This document shows, one piece after another, positions 49,953 through 59,058 of a stretch of 64,000 nucleotides of DNA (within the stretch, counting starts at the first letter, position 1; each line of letters opens with the position of its first letter). The notes beneath the pieces are model-generated. The model was not told where the DNA came from. It did not search any database and saw only the letters and a list, made by a program, of their open reading frames with translations. Made by a program: the position numbers and the translations under genes. The stretch comes from Actinoallomurus bryophytorum. GTDB lineage: Bacteria; Actinomycetota; Actinomycetes; Streptosporangiales; Streptosporangiaceae. The stretch lies in the NCBI RefSeq assembly GCF_006716425.1, contig NZ_VFOZ01000001.1:124001-188000 (forward strand), written 5' to 3'.

Positions 49953-51187
49953 AGGGTCGTGGCGAGCTGCTCGGCCATCTCCCCCGCGTCGAGGCGCTTC
50001 TCGATCTGGCGCAGATCATCGATCTTGGCGCGGGTCTCGGCACGCCGGGGCGTCAGGACGGTGCAGCAGTCCTCGTCCGGCAGCTCGGAGATGGCCAGCG
50101 TGTGGATGCCGCGGGCCTCGGCCATGATCTCGATCTTGTCCATGCCGATGAGCGGCCGCATGATCGGGAGCTCGACGGCGTCGTCGAGGGCCGTGATGTT
50201 CTGCAGGGTCTGGCTGCTCACCTGCCCCAGCGAGTCGCCGGTGATCAGGGCCGCGCCGCCGAGGTTGTGCGCGACGACCTCCGCGGTCTTCAGCATCAGG
50301 CGGCGCTGCGCGACGATCTGCAGGCGGTCGGCGCCGGAGGACTTGATCTGCTGCTGGGCCTTGCCGAACGGCACGACGAACAGCCGCGACCCGCCCTGGT
50401 ACTTGTCCAGCTCACGGACCAGCGCGTACGCCTTGTAGATCGACTCGGGGCCGGTGAACGGCATGCCGGAGAAGTGCAGGAAGTCGACCCGCAGGCCACG
50501 GCGCATCATCCGGTACGCGGCGACGGGCGAGTCGATGCCGCCGGACATCAGAACGAGGGCGCGCCCGCTCATGCCGACCGGCAGGCCGCCCGCGCCCGGC
50601 ATGCCGTCGGTGAAGACGAACACCTCGCGCTGGTCGACCTCGATGAAGACGGTGATGTCCGGGCGCTTGAGGTTGACCGGCAGGTCGTAACGCTCCTGGA
50701 CCTTGGTGCCGACGAGGATGTTCAGCTCCGAAGAGGTCATGGAGAAGCGCTTGTCGCGGCGGCGCGCACGGATCGCGAAGGCGCCCTTGCGCAGCAGTGC
50801 CGGGTGCTGGGCGACGAGGTCGAGCGAGGCCTGGACGGCGGCCTCGGGGTCCTTGGCCACCCGCCAGGCGCGGTGCACCCAGACGATGCCCATGACGTCG
50901 GTCATCCTGCGGGCCACCGCGTCCACGTCGGCGAGCTCGCCGCTCTCGGTACGGACGACGATGACGCCCTCGCGCTGCCAGACCTGGATCTTGATGCCGA
51001 GGCCCTTGACCGCGGCCCGGATGTTGTTCTGCAGCCGCCGCTCGAAGACCTCGCGGTTTTTGCCCTTGAGGACAAGCTCGCCCAGCTTGAGCAGCACACA
51101 CGGCTCACCCGTCACGGGTGAACGCGTGTCCTGGCTCTGCTCCGCACTCTCGCCGGCCCGCTCGGGCGCCGCGTCGAGCATCGGCAT
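49913..51187 (-). CDS. thiI: tRNA 4-thiouridine synthase ThiI
   Basis: This protein adenylates and thiolates U8 of tRNA and can feed sulfur to ThiS for thiazole synthesis. The 424 residues comprise an N-terminal ferredoxin-like/THUMP region (KLGELVLKGKNREVFERRL) and the PP-loop domain (VLMSGGIDSPVAAYRMMRRG). There is no C-terminal rhodanese domain, so the sulfur step needs a partner. A catalytic Cys candidate lies in DEDCCTVLTPR. GGAGG precedes the ATG. With thiE, thiO, thiS and thiG it completes a thiamine theme in the window. Confidence 0.95.
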   Translation of the reverse strand: MPMLDAAPERAGESAEQSQDTRSPVTGEPCVLLKLGELVLKGKNREVFERRLQNNIRAAVKGLGIKIQVWQREGVIVVRTESGELADVDAVARRMTDVMGIVWVHRAWRVAKDPEAAVQASLDLVAQHPALLRKGAFAIRARRRDKRFSMTSSELNILVGTKVQERYDLPVNLKRPDITVFIEVDQREVFVFTDGMPGAGGLPVGMSGRALVLMSGGIDSPVAAYRMMRRGLRVDFLHFSGMPFTGPESIYKAYALVRELDKYQGGSRLFVVPFGKAQQQIKSSGADRLQIVAQRRLMLKTAEVVAHNLGGAALITGDSLGQVSSQTLQNITALDDAVELPIMRPLIGMDKIEIMAEARGIHTLAISELPDEDCCTVLTPRRAETRAKIDDLRQIEKRLDAGEMAEQLATTLQEHRPSYGDSGA

Positions 51188-51252
51188 GGGTGGACCTCCT
51201 GCAGGGGAAAAACCGGGAAGGGGATGAACGCCTAGTGTCGCGCAAGAACTGC

Positions 51253-51277
51253 AACACCGCGACTCGGCCGCGGTGTT
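51253..51277 (-). terminator. Hairpin after the methyltransferase gene
   Basis: AACACCGCG pairs perfectly with CGCGGTGTT across a 7-base loop, 10 bases past the stop of the minus-strand methyltransferase gene. No T-run follows. Confidence 0.6.
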
Positions 51278-51287
51278 CCCCGCGACG

Positions 51288-51989
51288 TCACCGCTTCACG
51301 CACGTGTACGCCCCGTAGACGCCACCGCGGAAGGCGACCTGGACGATCTCGAACCCGGCGGCGTCGAGCATGGGCTCCAGCAGCCACCGGAAGGTGCTGA
51401 ACTCGGTGCGCAGGTGTTCGGCGAAGTCGTCCCGTGTGTAGCCCCGCGCGGGATCGGTCGCCGCTCCGTCGAGCCACCGCCCGATGACCTCGTCGGTCTC
51501 GCCCGGCTGGAAGTCGAAGATCAGGTCGCGCAGGCGCAGTACGCCGCCCGGCCGCAGGAGCCGGGCGGCACGCTCCAGCGCGACCGCCTTCCAGAAGTCC
51601 GGGAGCTGGTGCAGTGCGTTGCGCGTGCACACGGCGTCGGCCGGCGGTCCGGTGTGCTCGTAGGACAGGAACCCCGCGCGTACGCACTCGATGTTCGAGA
51701 GCCCGGCCCGCGCGGCCCGCTCACGAAGAACGTGCTGCATCGCGGGCGAGACGTCCACCGCCACCACGCGGCGGAACCCCGGTGCCGCGGCGAGGGTGAG
51801 CGTGCCCGTACCGGCACCGAGATCCACGAGCGTGCCGTCCAGACCGGCCAGCGCGGCGAGGTCTTCGTCGACGTCGATCCGGGCCCCCGCGTCGTATCCG
51901 GCCTTGCGGTCGTACGCGGCGACGAAGGCGGGATCGAGATGCTCCGCACCCGCGTACGAGAGCTCGTCGGGAACCCAGGATGCGTCCAT
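51288..51989 (-). CDS. Class I SAM-dependent methyltransferase
   Basis: The 233-residue product has the SAM-binding motif LVDLGAGTGTLTLAA, the second strand acidic region VVAVDVSPAMQHVL and the post-III RLLRPGGVLRLRDLIFDF block. Substrate is unknown. The ATG at 51989 (MDASWVPDELSYAGAEHLDP) is used; the frame extends slightly upstream without a good start. It stands between thiI and the MFS gene in the same direction. Confidence 0.9.
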   Translation of the reverse strand: MDASWVPDELSYAGAEHLDPAFVAAYDRKAGYDAGARIDVDEDLAALAGLDGTLVDLGAGTGTLTLAAAPGFRRVVAVDVSPAMQHVLRERAARAGLSNIECVRAGFLSYEHTGPPADAVCTRNALHQLPDFWKAVALERAARLLRPGGVLRLRDLIFDFQPGETDEVIGRWLDGAATDPARGYTRDDFAEHLRTEFSTFRWLLEPMLDAAGFEIVQVAFRGGVYGAYTCVKR

Positions 51990-52188
51990 GCCGCGATCCT
52001 GACATCCGCTGCCGGAGCCCGGCACCCGGTTTTCGGCGGCCGTCAGACGCCGGCCGGGATCGGGCGTCCGCTCTCGAGGGCGGACGGTCTGGGCGAGCAG
52101 GTCGCCCTTCGAGGGTGTCCGGCGCCGCCGTCCGCAGGAACCCCTCGAACGTAGCGCTGCGCCGCTCCAACGATCGCGCGCGAGGGCG

Positions 52189-53382
52189 TCAGCTCGTGAC
52201 GGGTTCCAAGGGGGCCTCCTCGGCGCGTGCCGGTCGCAGTCCCGGCCCGAGGAGCAGGGTCACCGCGACGGACGCCACCGCCATCGCGGTCATCGCGACG
52301 GCGGGCGAGCTCTGCTGGGCGACCGTTCCGGCGAGCGTGGCGCCGACCCCCTGCATGGCGAGCATGCCGGAGGAGTGCAGGCCGAGGGCCTGCCCGTGCA
52401 TGTCGTCCGGGGTCAGGGCCATCAGGCGCTCCTGGAGCAGCAGCGTCGCCGCGTAGCCGATCGAGGCGAGCACGACGGCCGCCACGGCGAGCGGTAGCGC
52501 CGGGTGCAGGATGAAGATCAGGTACGGCGCGGCGAGCAGGAGGCGCAGCGGCGCGCCCAGCCTCGTCCGCCAGTGCTGCGGGACGAACCGGCCGGTCAGC
52601 GTGTCGCCGATGAGCATGCCGAACGCCGCGAACGCGAACAGCAGACCCGCGTGCCGTGGCGAGTACGGGACGAAGAGCGACTCGCAGCCGACGATCAGCC
52701 CGTTGGGCACCCACAGGCCGGCGTAGACGTAGCGGCGGGACGGCCGCGACCACAGGCGCGCGTTGGTCCGCCACGTCTCGGTGACCGACGGGCGGCCGGT
52801 GGCGCGCGGCGGGCGCGAGCTGAGGCCGAACCGGGCGACGATCGCGGCGACCAGATAGAGGGCCGCACCCGCGAGCAACGTGCCGCGCGGGGACAGCACG
52901 GTCACGAGCACGCCGCCGGCCGCGAACCCGCAGATCTGCATGGCGCCGACCGACATGTTGAGCACGGAGCGGCCGAGCAGGTAGCCGTCGGCCGGGAGGA
53001 TCTCGCTGAGCAGCCCGTACCGCACGCCACCGGCCACCGACGCGACGAGCCCCTGGCCGAGGATGACGGCGAAGACGGCCCATACCGGCAGACCGGGCAG
53101 GGCCAGGACGACCGTGCTCAGGCCGAACGCGACCGCCATCGCGGTCGTCGCGGCCCGCGGCGGCAGCCGGTCGGCCGCCGACAGCAACGCCACCGCGCCG
53201 ATCAGCTGGGCGAACGAGGCGCCGAACATGCTCAGGGCCGACAGCAACGGCGACCGGGTGGCCGCGTAGACGAGCGTGCCGAGCGCGAGCCCGCTCACCG
53301 TCGACGCGGCCACCTGCAGGGAGACGGTCGCGAAGAGCGGCCGGAATTCCGGCACCCGGAACAGATCCCCGTATGTACGCAT
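52189..53382 (-). CDS. MFS transporter
   Basis: The 397 residues form about 12 hydrophobic segments in two halves. The major-facilitator pattern is seen in the loops (SAADRLPPRAATTAMAVAFG between helices 2 and 3, TGRFVPQHWRTRLGAPL in the second half). Its substrate is unknown; relatives export drugs. It is divergent from an ArsR-like regulator gene with 62 bases between them, which suggests the regulator controls it. Confidence 0.92.
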   Translation of the reverse strand: MRTYGDLFRVPEFRPLFATVSLQVAASTVSGLALGTLVYAATRSPLLSALSMFGASFAQLIGAVALLSAADRLPPRAATTAMAVAFGLSTVVLALPGLPVWAVFAVILGQGLVASVAGGVRYGLLSEILPADGYLLGRSVLNMSVGAMQICGFAAGGVLVTVLSPRGTLLAGAALYLVAAIVARFGLSSRPPRATGRPSVTETWRTNARLWSRPSRRYVYAGLWVPNGLIVGCESLFVPYSPRHAGLLFAFAAFGMLIGDTLTGRFVPQHWRTRLGAPLRLLLAAPYLIFILHPALPLAVAAVVLASIGYAATLLLQERLMALTPDDMHGQALGLHSSGMLAMQGVGATLAGTVAQQSSPAVAMTAMAVASVAVTLLLGPGLRPARAEEAPLEPVTS

Positions 53383-53444
53383 GGCACGGAATATCGCGTG
53401 GCGTGCCGTACGGCCGTTATTGTTTCGCGCGGAGGCGAAACCAC

Positions 53445-54422
53445 GTGGGACTCTGGCAGGTCAACGCGGACACACTGGCGGGCAGCAGGTTCGTGGTCTC
53501 GGCGTTGAACGAGACCATCTCCTCCCTCCGGGACCTGGAACGGAACACGGCCACCCACCCCGGCCGGCGCGTGTGGCTCGACGCCCACGTGCCGGCGTAC
53601 CGGGAGCGGCTGCGCGACGACCCGGTCACCGCGCTGCTGATGCGGGTGGGGCTGACCCGGCCCTGGAACGCGGACTTCCTCACGCCCACACCTCTGGCCG
53701 AGGGAGACACGCCCTTCGCCGAGGAGCTGACGCGGATCCGCGAGACACCGCCCGAGACGGCCCGCGCGGACCTGATGGTCTCCGCGGACGGGCCTCTCCC
53801 CGCCCTGCTGCGGCGCGACGACCTGCCCGCACGCGCCGCCGACCTGCTGGAGTGGGTGTGGACGGAGGCGGTGGAGCCCTACTGGTGGCGGCGCCGTCAG
53901 ATCCTGGAGGCCGACATCGTCGCGCGTACCCGGCAGCTGAGCCGGCACGGCTGGGCCGCGGCCCTGGACGACATGCGCCCGGGAATGCGCTGGCTGGGCG
54001 ACGGCCGCCTGCAGATCAACGTGCTCGACTATCCGCCGCGCGAGATCTCGGGGGCGCAGCTGCTCTTCGTGCCCGTCACGCCCGGGCGGGGCTGGGTCTC
54101 CTGGGAGGAGCCGCACCGGTACGCGGTGGTGTACCCGTGCTCGGGCGTCCTGGTGGACGCGGACCGCGCGCCGGCCCCCGACGCCCTGGGCCGGCTGCTC
54201 GGCCCGGCGCGGGCGAGCGTCCTGGTCCTGCTCGGGTCACCGAAGAGCACGACGCAGCTGGTGGCTCTGACCGGGCAGGGCCTGGGATCGGTGGGCCGCC
54301 ATCTGAAGGTGCTCCTGGACGCCCAGCTGATCCGCCGGCGCCGCGCGGGAAGATCCGTGCTGTACTACCGCACCACCGCCGGAGACGTCCTCATCGAAGC
54401 CCAGACCGAGCCGTCCCCCTGA
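53445..54422 (+). CDS. ArsR-type winged-helix regulator with a large N-terminal domain
   Basis: The GTG at 53445 follows GGAGG by 9 bases (325 residues). The first 230 residues form a sensor-like domain of the kind annotated DUF5937 (VGLWQVNADTLAGSRFVVSA). The C-terminal 70 residues are an ArsR helix-turn-helix: VLVLLGSPKSTTQLVALTGQ then GLGSVGRHLKVLLDAQLIRR and RRAGRSVLYYRT. It probably regulates the divergent MFS transporter. Confidence 0.9.
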   Translation: MGLWQVNADTLAGSRFVVSALNETISSLRDLERNTATHPGRRVWLDAHVPAYRERLRDDPVTALLMRVGLTRPWNADFLTPTPLAEGDTPFAEELTRIRETPPETARADLMVSADGPLPALLRRDDLPARAADLLEWVWTEAVEPYWWRRRQILEADIVARTRQLSRHGWAAALDDMRPGMRWLGDGRLQINVLDYPPREISGAQLLFVPVTPGRGWVSWEEPHRYAVVYPCSGVLVDADRAPAPDALGRLLGPARASVLVLLGSPKSTTQLVALTGQGLGSVGRHLKVLLDAQLIRRRRAGRSVLYYRTTAGDVLIEAQTEPSP

Positions 54423-54545
54423 GGGCGACGCCCGCACCGCGTCACTCGTCGAACGACTGTATCCCGCGCCCCAAGCCCAAGTGAGGTGCGGCGCTCTTGG
54501 TAGTCGACCACGTACAGAAGGTAAACGCCAACACCTCGAAAAGCC

Positions 54546-54572
54546 GAGGCCCCCGTCGACGACGGGGGCCTC
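54546..54572 (-). terminator. Terminator of pfkA
   Basis: GAGGCCCCCGTC and its exact complement flank a 3-base loop. On the minus strand it begins 17 bases after the pfkA stop and is followed by GGCTTTTCG. Confidence 0.85.
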
Positions 54573-54588
54573 GTTCGAGCGTGGGAGG

Positions 54589-55614
54589 TCAGCCGAAGAA
54601 GACCTCGGACTCGGTGTAGCGCTCCTCCGGGACGGTCTTGAGCTCGTCCGTGGCCGCGCTCAGGTCCACCCGGTGGATGTCGGTGCCCTTCAGGCCGACC
54701 ATCTTGCCGAAGTCGCCGTCGTGCACGGCGTCGATGGCGTGGAGGCCGAAGCGCGTGGCGAGTACGCGGTCGAAGGCGGTCGGGGTGCCGCCGCGCTGGA
54801 TGTGGCCGAGGACCGTCGTGCGGGCCTCCTTGCCGGTGCGCTTTTCGATCTCGGCGGCCAGGCGCTCGCCGATGCCGCCCAGGCGCACGTGGCCGAAGGC
54901 GTCCAGCTCCTGGTTCTCCGTCGCCATCTGGCCGTCGGCCGGGTGGGCGCCCTCGGCGACCACGATGATCGGGGCGTAGCGCGTCTTGAAGCGGCTCTCG
55001 ACGTAGCCGCAGACCTTCTCGATGTCGAAGGGGCGCTCGGGGATCAGGATCACGTTGGCGCCGGACGCCATGCCGGCGTGCAGGGCGATCCAGCCCGCGT
55101 GGCGGCCCATGACCTCGCAGATCAGCGCACGGTGGTGGGACTCGGCCGTGGTGTGCAGCCGGTCGATGGCCTCCATCGCGATGTTGACCGCGGTGTCGAA
55201 GCCGAACGTGTAGTCCGTGGCGTTGAGGTCGTTGTCGATCGTCTTCGGCACGCCGACCACGTTGACACCGCGGTCGTGCAGCTGCCGCGCCACGCCGAGG
55301 GTGTCCTCGCCGCCGATGGCGATGAGCGCGTCCACGCCCAGCCCGGCGAGGTTGTCCTTGATCCGCTCGACGCCACCCTCGATCTTGATCGGGTTGGTAC
55401 GCGACGAGCCGAGGATGGTGCCGCCGCGCGGCAGGATCCCGCGTACGGCCTGCACGTCCAGCGGCAGGGTGTCACCCTCCAGGGGACCCCGCCAGCCGTC
55501 ACGGAAGCCGATGAACTCGTATCCGTAGACCTGGACGCCCTTGCGGACCACTGCGCGGATGACGGCGTTCAGGCCGGGGCAGTCACCGCCGCCGGTCAGC
55601 ACTCCGACACGCAT
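54589..55614 (-). CDS. pfkA: 6-phosphofructokinase, probably pyrophosphate-dependent
   Basis: This enzyme phosphorylates fructose 6-phosphate. The ATG at 55614 (GGAGAAGGC before it) gives 341 residues. The phospho-donor loop is GGEDT at 101-105 and the partner loop PKTIDND at 123-129, so position 104 is Asp and 124 is Lys. In actinomycetes Asp104/Lys124 marks PPi-dependent enzymes such as that of Amycolatopsis methanolica, whereas ATP-dependent Streptomyces enzymes have Gly104 (GGEGT). A PPi-linked enzyme would be reversible. A DasR-like operator lies about 100 bases upstream. Confidence 0.93.
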   Translation of the reverse strand: MRVGVLTGGGDCPGLNAVIRAVVRKGVQVYGYEFIGFRDGWRGPLEGDTLPLDVQAVRGILPRGGTILGSSRTNPIKIEGGVERIKDNLAGLGVDALIAIGGEDTLGVARQLHDRGVNVVGVPKTIDNDLNATDYTFGFDTAVNIAMEAIDRLHTTAESHHRALICEVMGRHAGWIALHAGMASGANVILIPERPFDIEKVCGYVESRFKTRYAPIIVVAEGAHPADGQMATENQELDAFGHVRLGGIGERLAAEIEKRTGKEARTTVLGHIQRGGTPTAFDRVLATRFGLHAIDAVHDGDFGKMVGLKGTDIHRVDLSAATDELKTVPEERYTESEVFFG

Positions 55615-56196
55615 GCCTTCTCCTCTTCGAACCATCGGACTGACCCGACCAGACTAATGGCGCGGGCATGGTGGATGCGGCATCACGCGCAAGACACGAG
55701 CACACCGCGATTGGTCTAGACCATAGCGGATAAAACCAGGCCCGATCAGCCAGGTACGTATAGAACATCCTGACTTTTCACCCTATGAGGGTACGGCCCC
55801 GCGGGCTTCGGCGGGTGGTCACATCGAGGCCGCCCTGGCGTGACCTACGGCCCCGCCAGGGCTCCGGGCCCTCGCGCGCCGCGTACCGGCGGGTGGACAA
55901 TGATGACAAGGACCGCTTGACGACCCGTAAGACCACCTCCCGCCTCATCAGAAGTGTCGCCCGGAGACCGATCTGAGAGATGATGGTCATCTTCCCAACC
56001 CCGGGCCGTCCGCGCCCACGATCCGCACCCGCAACCTTTTGGTCAATCAGAGTTGTCCCGGCCGTAGGCTCATCGCGTGAGCGTCGGTCGACGGGAGTTC
56101 GAGGGGAGGCGCCATGGCGTTGACGCCGGGCGTCCGGCCTGAGGAGCAGGGCGCGTCACGCGGCCGCTCCGGCCGTGCACAAAAGGGGGCCGGACG
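55615..56196. other. Intergenic region between pfkA and the acidic membrane protein gene
   Basis: About 580 bases without a supportable gene hold the DasR-like site and probably the divergent promoters of pfkA and the 56197 gene. Open frames here are short and resemble nothing. Confidence 0.5.
55712..55723. promoter_or_regulatory. DasR-type operator (dre-like site)
   Basis: ATTGGTCTAGACCATAG contains TGGTCTAGACCA, the core of the GntR-family DasR palindrome that responds to glucosamine-6-phosphate in Streptomyces. It is 98 bases upstream of the pfkA start. No dasR gene is in the window. Confidence 0.7.
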
Positions 56197-56919
56197 GTGA
56201 GCAGGCGGGGCAACGGACTGACGGCGGACGCGTACGTCCCACTCGCCGACCTGACACCACAGCTCGCCGACGCCATGCTGGCCGCCCTGCGCGAGGCCGG
56301 CATCGCGGCGTACGCGGTCCCGGCACCCGGTGAGACCGGGGGTTACCTGGACGTACGCCTGCCGGAGGAGCCCACCGACCGCCTGTACGCCGACGCGAGC
56401 GCCAAGATGGCGGCCGAGGAGATCCTGGAGACACGGCTGCCCGAGCTACGGGCGGACTACGCGGCCTCCCGCGACGAGGACCAGATCTTCGCCGAGATCG
56501 TGGCCGCCTTCGACGCTCCCTCGGCCGACGGCGAGACGCCGTGGCCCGCCGAGGAGAACATCGACGAGACCCCCGAGGACGCGGCCGAGGACAAGGGCGA
56601 GGAGTCACCCGGCGACTCGGCGAGCGAGCTCATCCTCACGGCACGCGTGGTCAAGCCCGCCACCGATGACGAGGACGACGAGGAGCACTTCATCCCGCCT
56701 CCCCCGCCACCGCTGCCCAAGCCGGACGCTATGACGCGCTTCGCCTGGGTGGCGCTGCTCGGCGGCCCGCTCTACCTGGTGGCATCGGTCTTCCTCAACA
56801 GCGCCGTGCCCAGCTGGGCGGCGTTCGTCGCGGTGGCCGCCTTCATCGGCGGCTTCGTGGCGCTGGTGCTGCGCATGGGGGACGAGCCCCCGGAGGACGA
56901 CGACGGCGCGGTCGTCTAG
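56197..56919 (+). CDS. Conserved acidic membrane protein, hypothetical
   Basis: The GTG at 56197 follows an AGGGGG tract and gives 240 residues. Residues 1-110 are a globular acidic domain (LADLTPQLADAMLAALREAG). A Glu/Asp-rich, Pro-rich linker follows (DEDDEEHFIPPPPPPLP), then two membrane segments (WVALLGGPLYLVASVFLNSA and AFVAVAAFIGGFVALVL) and an acidic tail. It looks like a conserved actinomycete protein found near glucokinase and endo/exonuclease genes; function unknown. Confidence 0.85.
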   Translation: MSRRGNGLTADAYVPLADLTPQLADAMLAALREAGIAAYAVPAPGETGGYLDVRLPEEPTDRLYADASAKMAAEEILETRLPELRADYAASRDEDQIFAEIVAAFDAPSADGETPWPAEENIDETPEDAAEDKGEESPGDSASELILTARVVKPATDDEDDEEHFIPPPPPPLPKPDAMTRFAWVALLGGPLYLVASVFLNSAVPSWAAFVAVAAFIGGFVALVLRMGDEPPEDDDGAVV

Positions 56920-56934
56920 AAACGGGCCGCGCCC

Positions 56935-57636
56935 TCAGCGGACGCGGAGCTCGGCCAGGATCGGACGGTGGTCGGTCGCGTCCGGATAGTCGGCGAGGAG
57001 CTCGGGCTCGTCGGGTACCCCGCAGCTCAGCACCTCGATGCCGGGATCGGCGAAGACCCCGTCGATGCGGGTGCGCGGCGCGGACGAGCTGTACGTCGCG
57101 CCCTCGCCGGCCGGCGCGACCAGATAACCGTCCTGGAAGTGCTCGGCCAGGAAGTCCCATGCCGCGCCGCCGGGCTCCTCGTTGATGTCCCCGGCCAGCA
57201 CGACCGGCGCGTCGAAGCGCTCACGTGCGCGTTCGAGCTCCTTGACGATCTCCTCCGCGTGGCGGAGGCGCGGGCCGCCGAGCAGGTCGAGATGGACGCT
57301 GGCCACGACGAGCCGCACGCCGCCGACGTCGAACAGGCCCATGACCAGCCCGCGGCGGTGCAGGCCGGGCACCGACGACAGCAGGCGATGCCCGCGGTGC
57401 AGGAGCGCCGTACGCCGGCCGGCGTACAGCTCCAGCCCCGCGGGACGCCGGCGTACGGCCAGGCCCAGCGAGACCTCACGCGCCAGCCATCGCCGTTTGC
57501 GCAGCCAGAACGCGAACCGCGGCGCCTCCTGCACACAGACGACGTCCGGCTCCAGGCGATTGATCACCCGGGCCAGCGCCGCGCGGTCATCCCGCATCGA
57601 CCGGATGTTGTAGCTGAGCAGCCGGATCGTCGTCAT
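56935..57636 (-). CDS. Endonuclease/exonuclease/phosphatase family protein
   Basis: The 233-residue protein has the metal-dependent EEP fold markers: LLSYNIRSMRDDRAAL, VCVQEAP with the metal-ligand Glu, VVLAGDINEEPGG and TDHRPILAELR with the terminal Asp-His. It could be a DNase, phosphatase or phosphodiesterase. It ends 15 bases from the convergent membrane-protein gene and starts 18 bases after the glucokinase stop on the same strand. Confidence 0.93.
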   Translation of the reverse strand: MTTIRLLSYNIRSMRDDRAALARVINRLEPDVVCVQEAPRFAFWLRKRRWLAREVSLGLAVRRRPAGLELYAGRRTALLHRGHRLLSSVPGLHRRGLVMGLFDVGGVRLVVASVHLDLLGGPRLRHAEEIVKELERARERFDAPVVLAGDINEEPGGAAWDFLAEHFQDGYLVAPAGEGATYSSSAPRTRIDGVFADPGIEVLSCGVPDEPELLADYPDATDHRPILAELRVR

Positions 57637-57654
57637 CGAGGGGAACGAGGGGGC

Positions 57655-58602
57655 TCAGCGGAGTCGCGCGAGGTCCGCGGCGCCGACGATGCCGGCGTCC
57701 GGGCCAAGCTCGGCGATCCGAATGTCGGCGAAGACGCGGTGGCCGCGGCCGGTCAGGGCGTTCTCGAACGCCGCGCGTGCGGGGTCGAGCAGCAGGTCGC
57801 CGGCCTCCGAAAGGCCACCGCCGATGATGAACGCGCCCGGGTCGAGGATGGCGGCGAGGTCCGCCATTCCCTGTCCGACCCACGCCGCCACACTGCGGAA
57901 GCACTCCAGAGCCGCGGTGTCGCCGCCACGCGCCGCCTCGGTGATCTCCGGGCCGCTGATGCCCTCCGGTGAGCCGTCACCGAGCTCCAGCAGGCGCCCG
58001 GCCAGCGCCGGGGACACGCGAGCCAGCTCGCGTGCCTCGGCGACCAGGGCGTTGCCGGAGGCGTACTGCTCCCAGCAGCCGCGGTTGCCGCAGCCGCAGC
58101 GCCGCCCGTCCGGCACCACGCGGTAGTGACCGAACTCACCGCCGATGCCGAACCGGCCGCGGTACAGCTCACCGTCCATGATCAGGGCGCCGCCGATGCC
58201 GGTGCCCAGGGTGATCAGCGTGATGTGGTCCTCGCCGCGCCCGGCACCGAACTTGGCCTCGCCCCAGGCGGTGGCGTTGGCGTCGTTCTCGACGACCACC
58301 GGCAGGCCGACCTGGCTCTCCACCTTCTTCTTGATCGGCTCGTCGCGCCAGGCGAGGTTCGGCGCGAACAGCACGGTCGACCGGCTCTCGTCCACGAAAC
58401 CCGCGGCGCCGAGCCCGACGGCCTCGACCTCTTCGAACTTGCCCTTGAGGATGTCGACGACCTCGGCGATGACCGCGGCGGTCTCGTGCGGGCTGGTCGA
58501 GGGCGTCGGACGCCGGAGCTTCTCGACGATCCGGCCGTGGTCGTCGACCACTCCGGCGGCGACCTTCGTGCCGCCGACATCCACACCTATGGTCAGCGTC
58601 AT
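57655..58602 (-). CDS. glkA: ROK-family glucokinase
   Basis: This enzyme phosphorylates glucose with ATP and takes part in carbon catabolite control in Streptomyces. The 315 residues contain the ATP-binding GVDVGGTKVAAGVVD, catalytic ENDANATAWGE, and the ROK zinc motif CGCGNRGCWEQYAS. GTGIGGALI is the phosphate-binding loop. It is preceded by a DUF-type gene 12 bases upstream, the arrangement known around Streptomyces glkA. Confidence 0.96.
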   Translation of the reverse strand: MTLTIGVDVGGTKVAAGVVDDHGRIVEKLRRPTPSTSPHETAAVIAEVVDILKGKFEEVEAVGLGAAGFVDESRSTVLFAPNLAWRDEPIKKKVESQVGLPVVVENDANATAWGEAKFGAGRGEDHITLITLGTGIGGALIMDGELYRGRFGIGGEFGHYRVVPDGRRCGCGNRGCWEQYASGNALVAEARELARVSPALAGRLLELGDGSPEGISGPEITEAARGGDTAALECFRSVAAWVGQGMADLAAILDPGAFIIGGGLSEAGDLLLDPARAAFENALTGRGHRVFADIRIAELGPDAGIVGAADLARLR

Positions 58603-58614
58603 CGACGCGGCCCC

Positions 58615-58968
58615 CTAGTCGCTGTGCGGCCGGTCGCCGCCGTCGGCCGGCGTCTCGCCCGGCTCCTGGCGCGGCGTCCGCGTCCGCTCGAACCCCGCGA
58701 CCGCCTCGCGGACCGCCGCGAACAGCGACTCACCGGCCGACACGACGTGGCCGACGACGTCGGGCCCGGACGTACGGGAGGCCGCGATCGCCCGGCAGAC
58801 CGGGCAGTAGCGGCACTCGGGCGCGCCGGTCGCGATGTGCTCGCCCCAGGCGTCACTCGTCGCGTCGCTCCACACATCACCGGGTCCGGCGCCGCCGCTC
58901 ATCCGCTTACGCAACACCTCGGCGAGACGTACGGCTTCGAACAGCACCGATGCTGGCTGGTCACTCAT
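58615..58968 (-). CDS. Conserved hypothetical protein upstream of glucokinase (Cys-rich)
   Basis: The 117-residue product begins MSDQPASVLFEAVRLAEVLR and contains a CRYCPVCRA motif that could bind a metal. The rest is helical. I associate it with the DUF5304-like proteins next to actinomycete glucokinase genes, but cannot name a function. It lies 12 bases upstream of glkA on the same strand, so they are probably co-transcribed. Confidence 0.8.
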   Translation of the reverse strand: MSDQPASVLFEAVRLAEVLRKRMSGGAGPGDVWSDATSDAWGEHIATGAPECRYCPVCRAIAASRTSGPDVVGHVVSAGESLFAAVREAVAGFERTRTPRQEPGETPADGGDRPHSD

Positions 58969-59058
58969 GGGGTCATCATCTACCTAATCGTTCGGCGTGA
59001 AACGGTACCGCCCCGGAGGGGATGCGTGGCGCACACGTCCGAGTCTCGCTGGCATGGT

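Noticed and set aside
55785-55976. A 63-codon + strand frame in the pfkA upstream gap
   Set aside because: Arg-rich, no start signal and lies in the expected promoter region.
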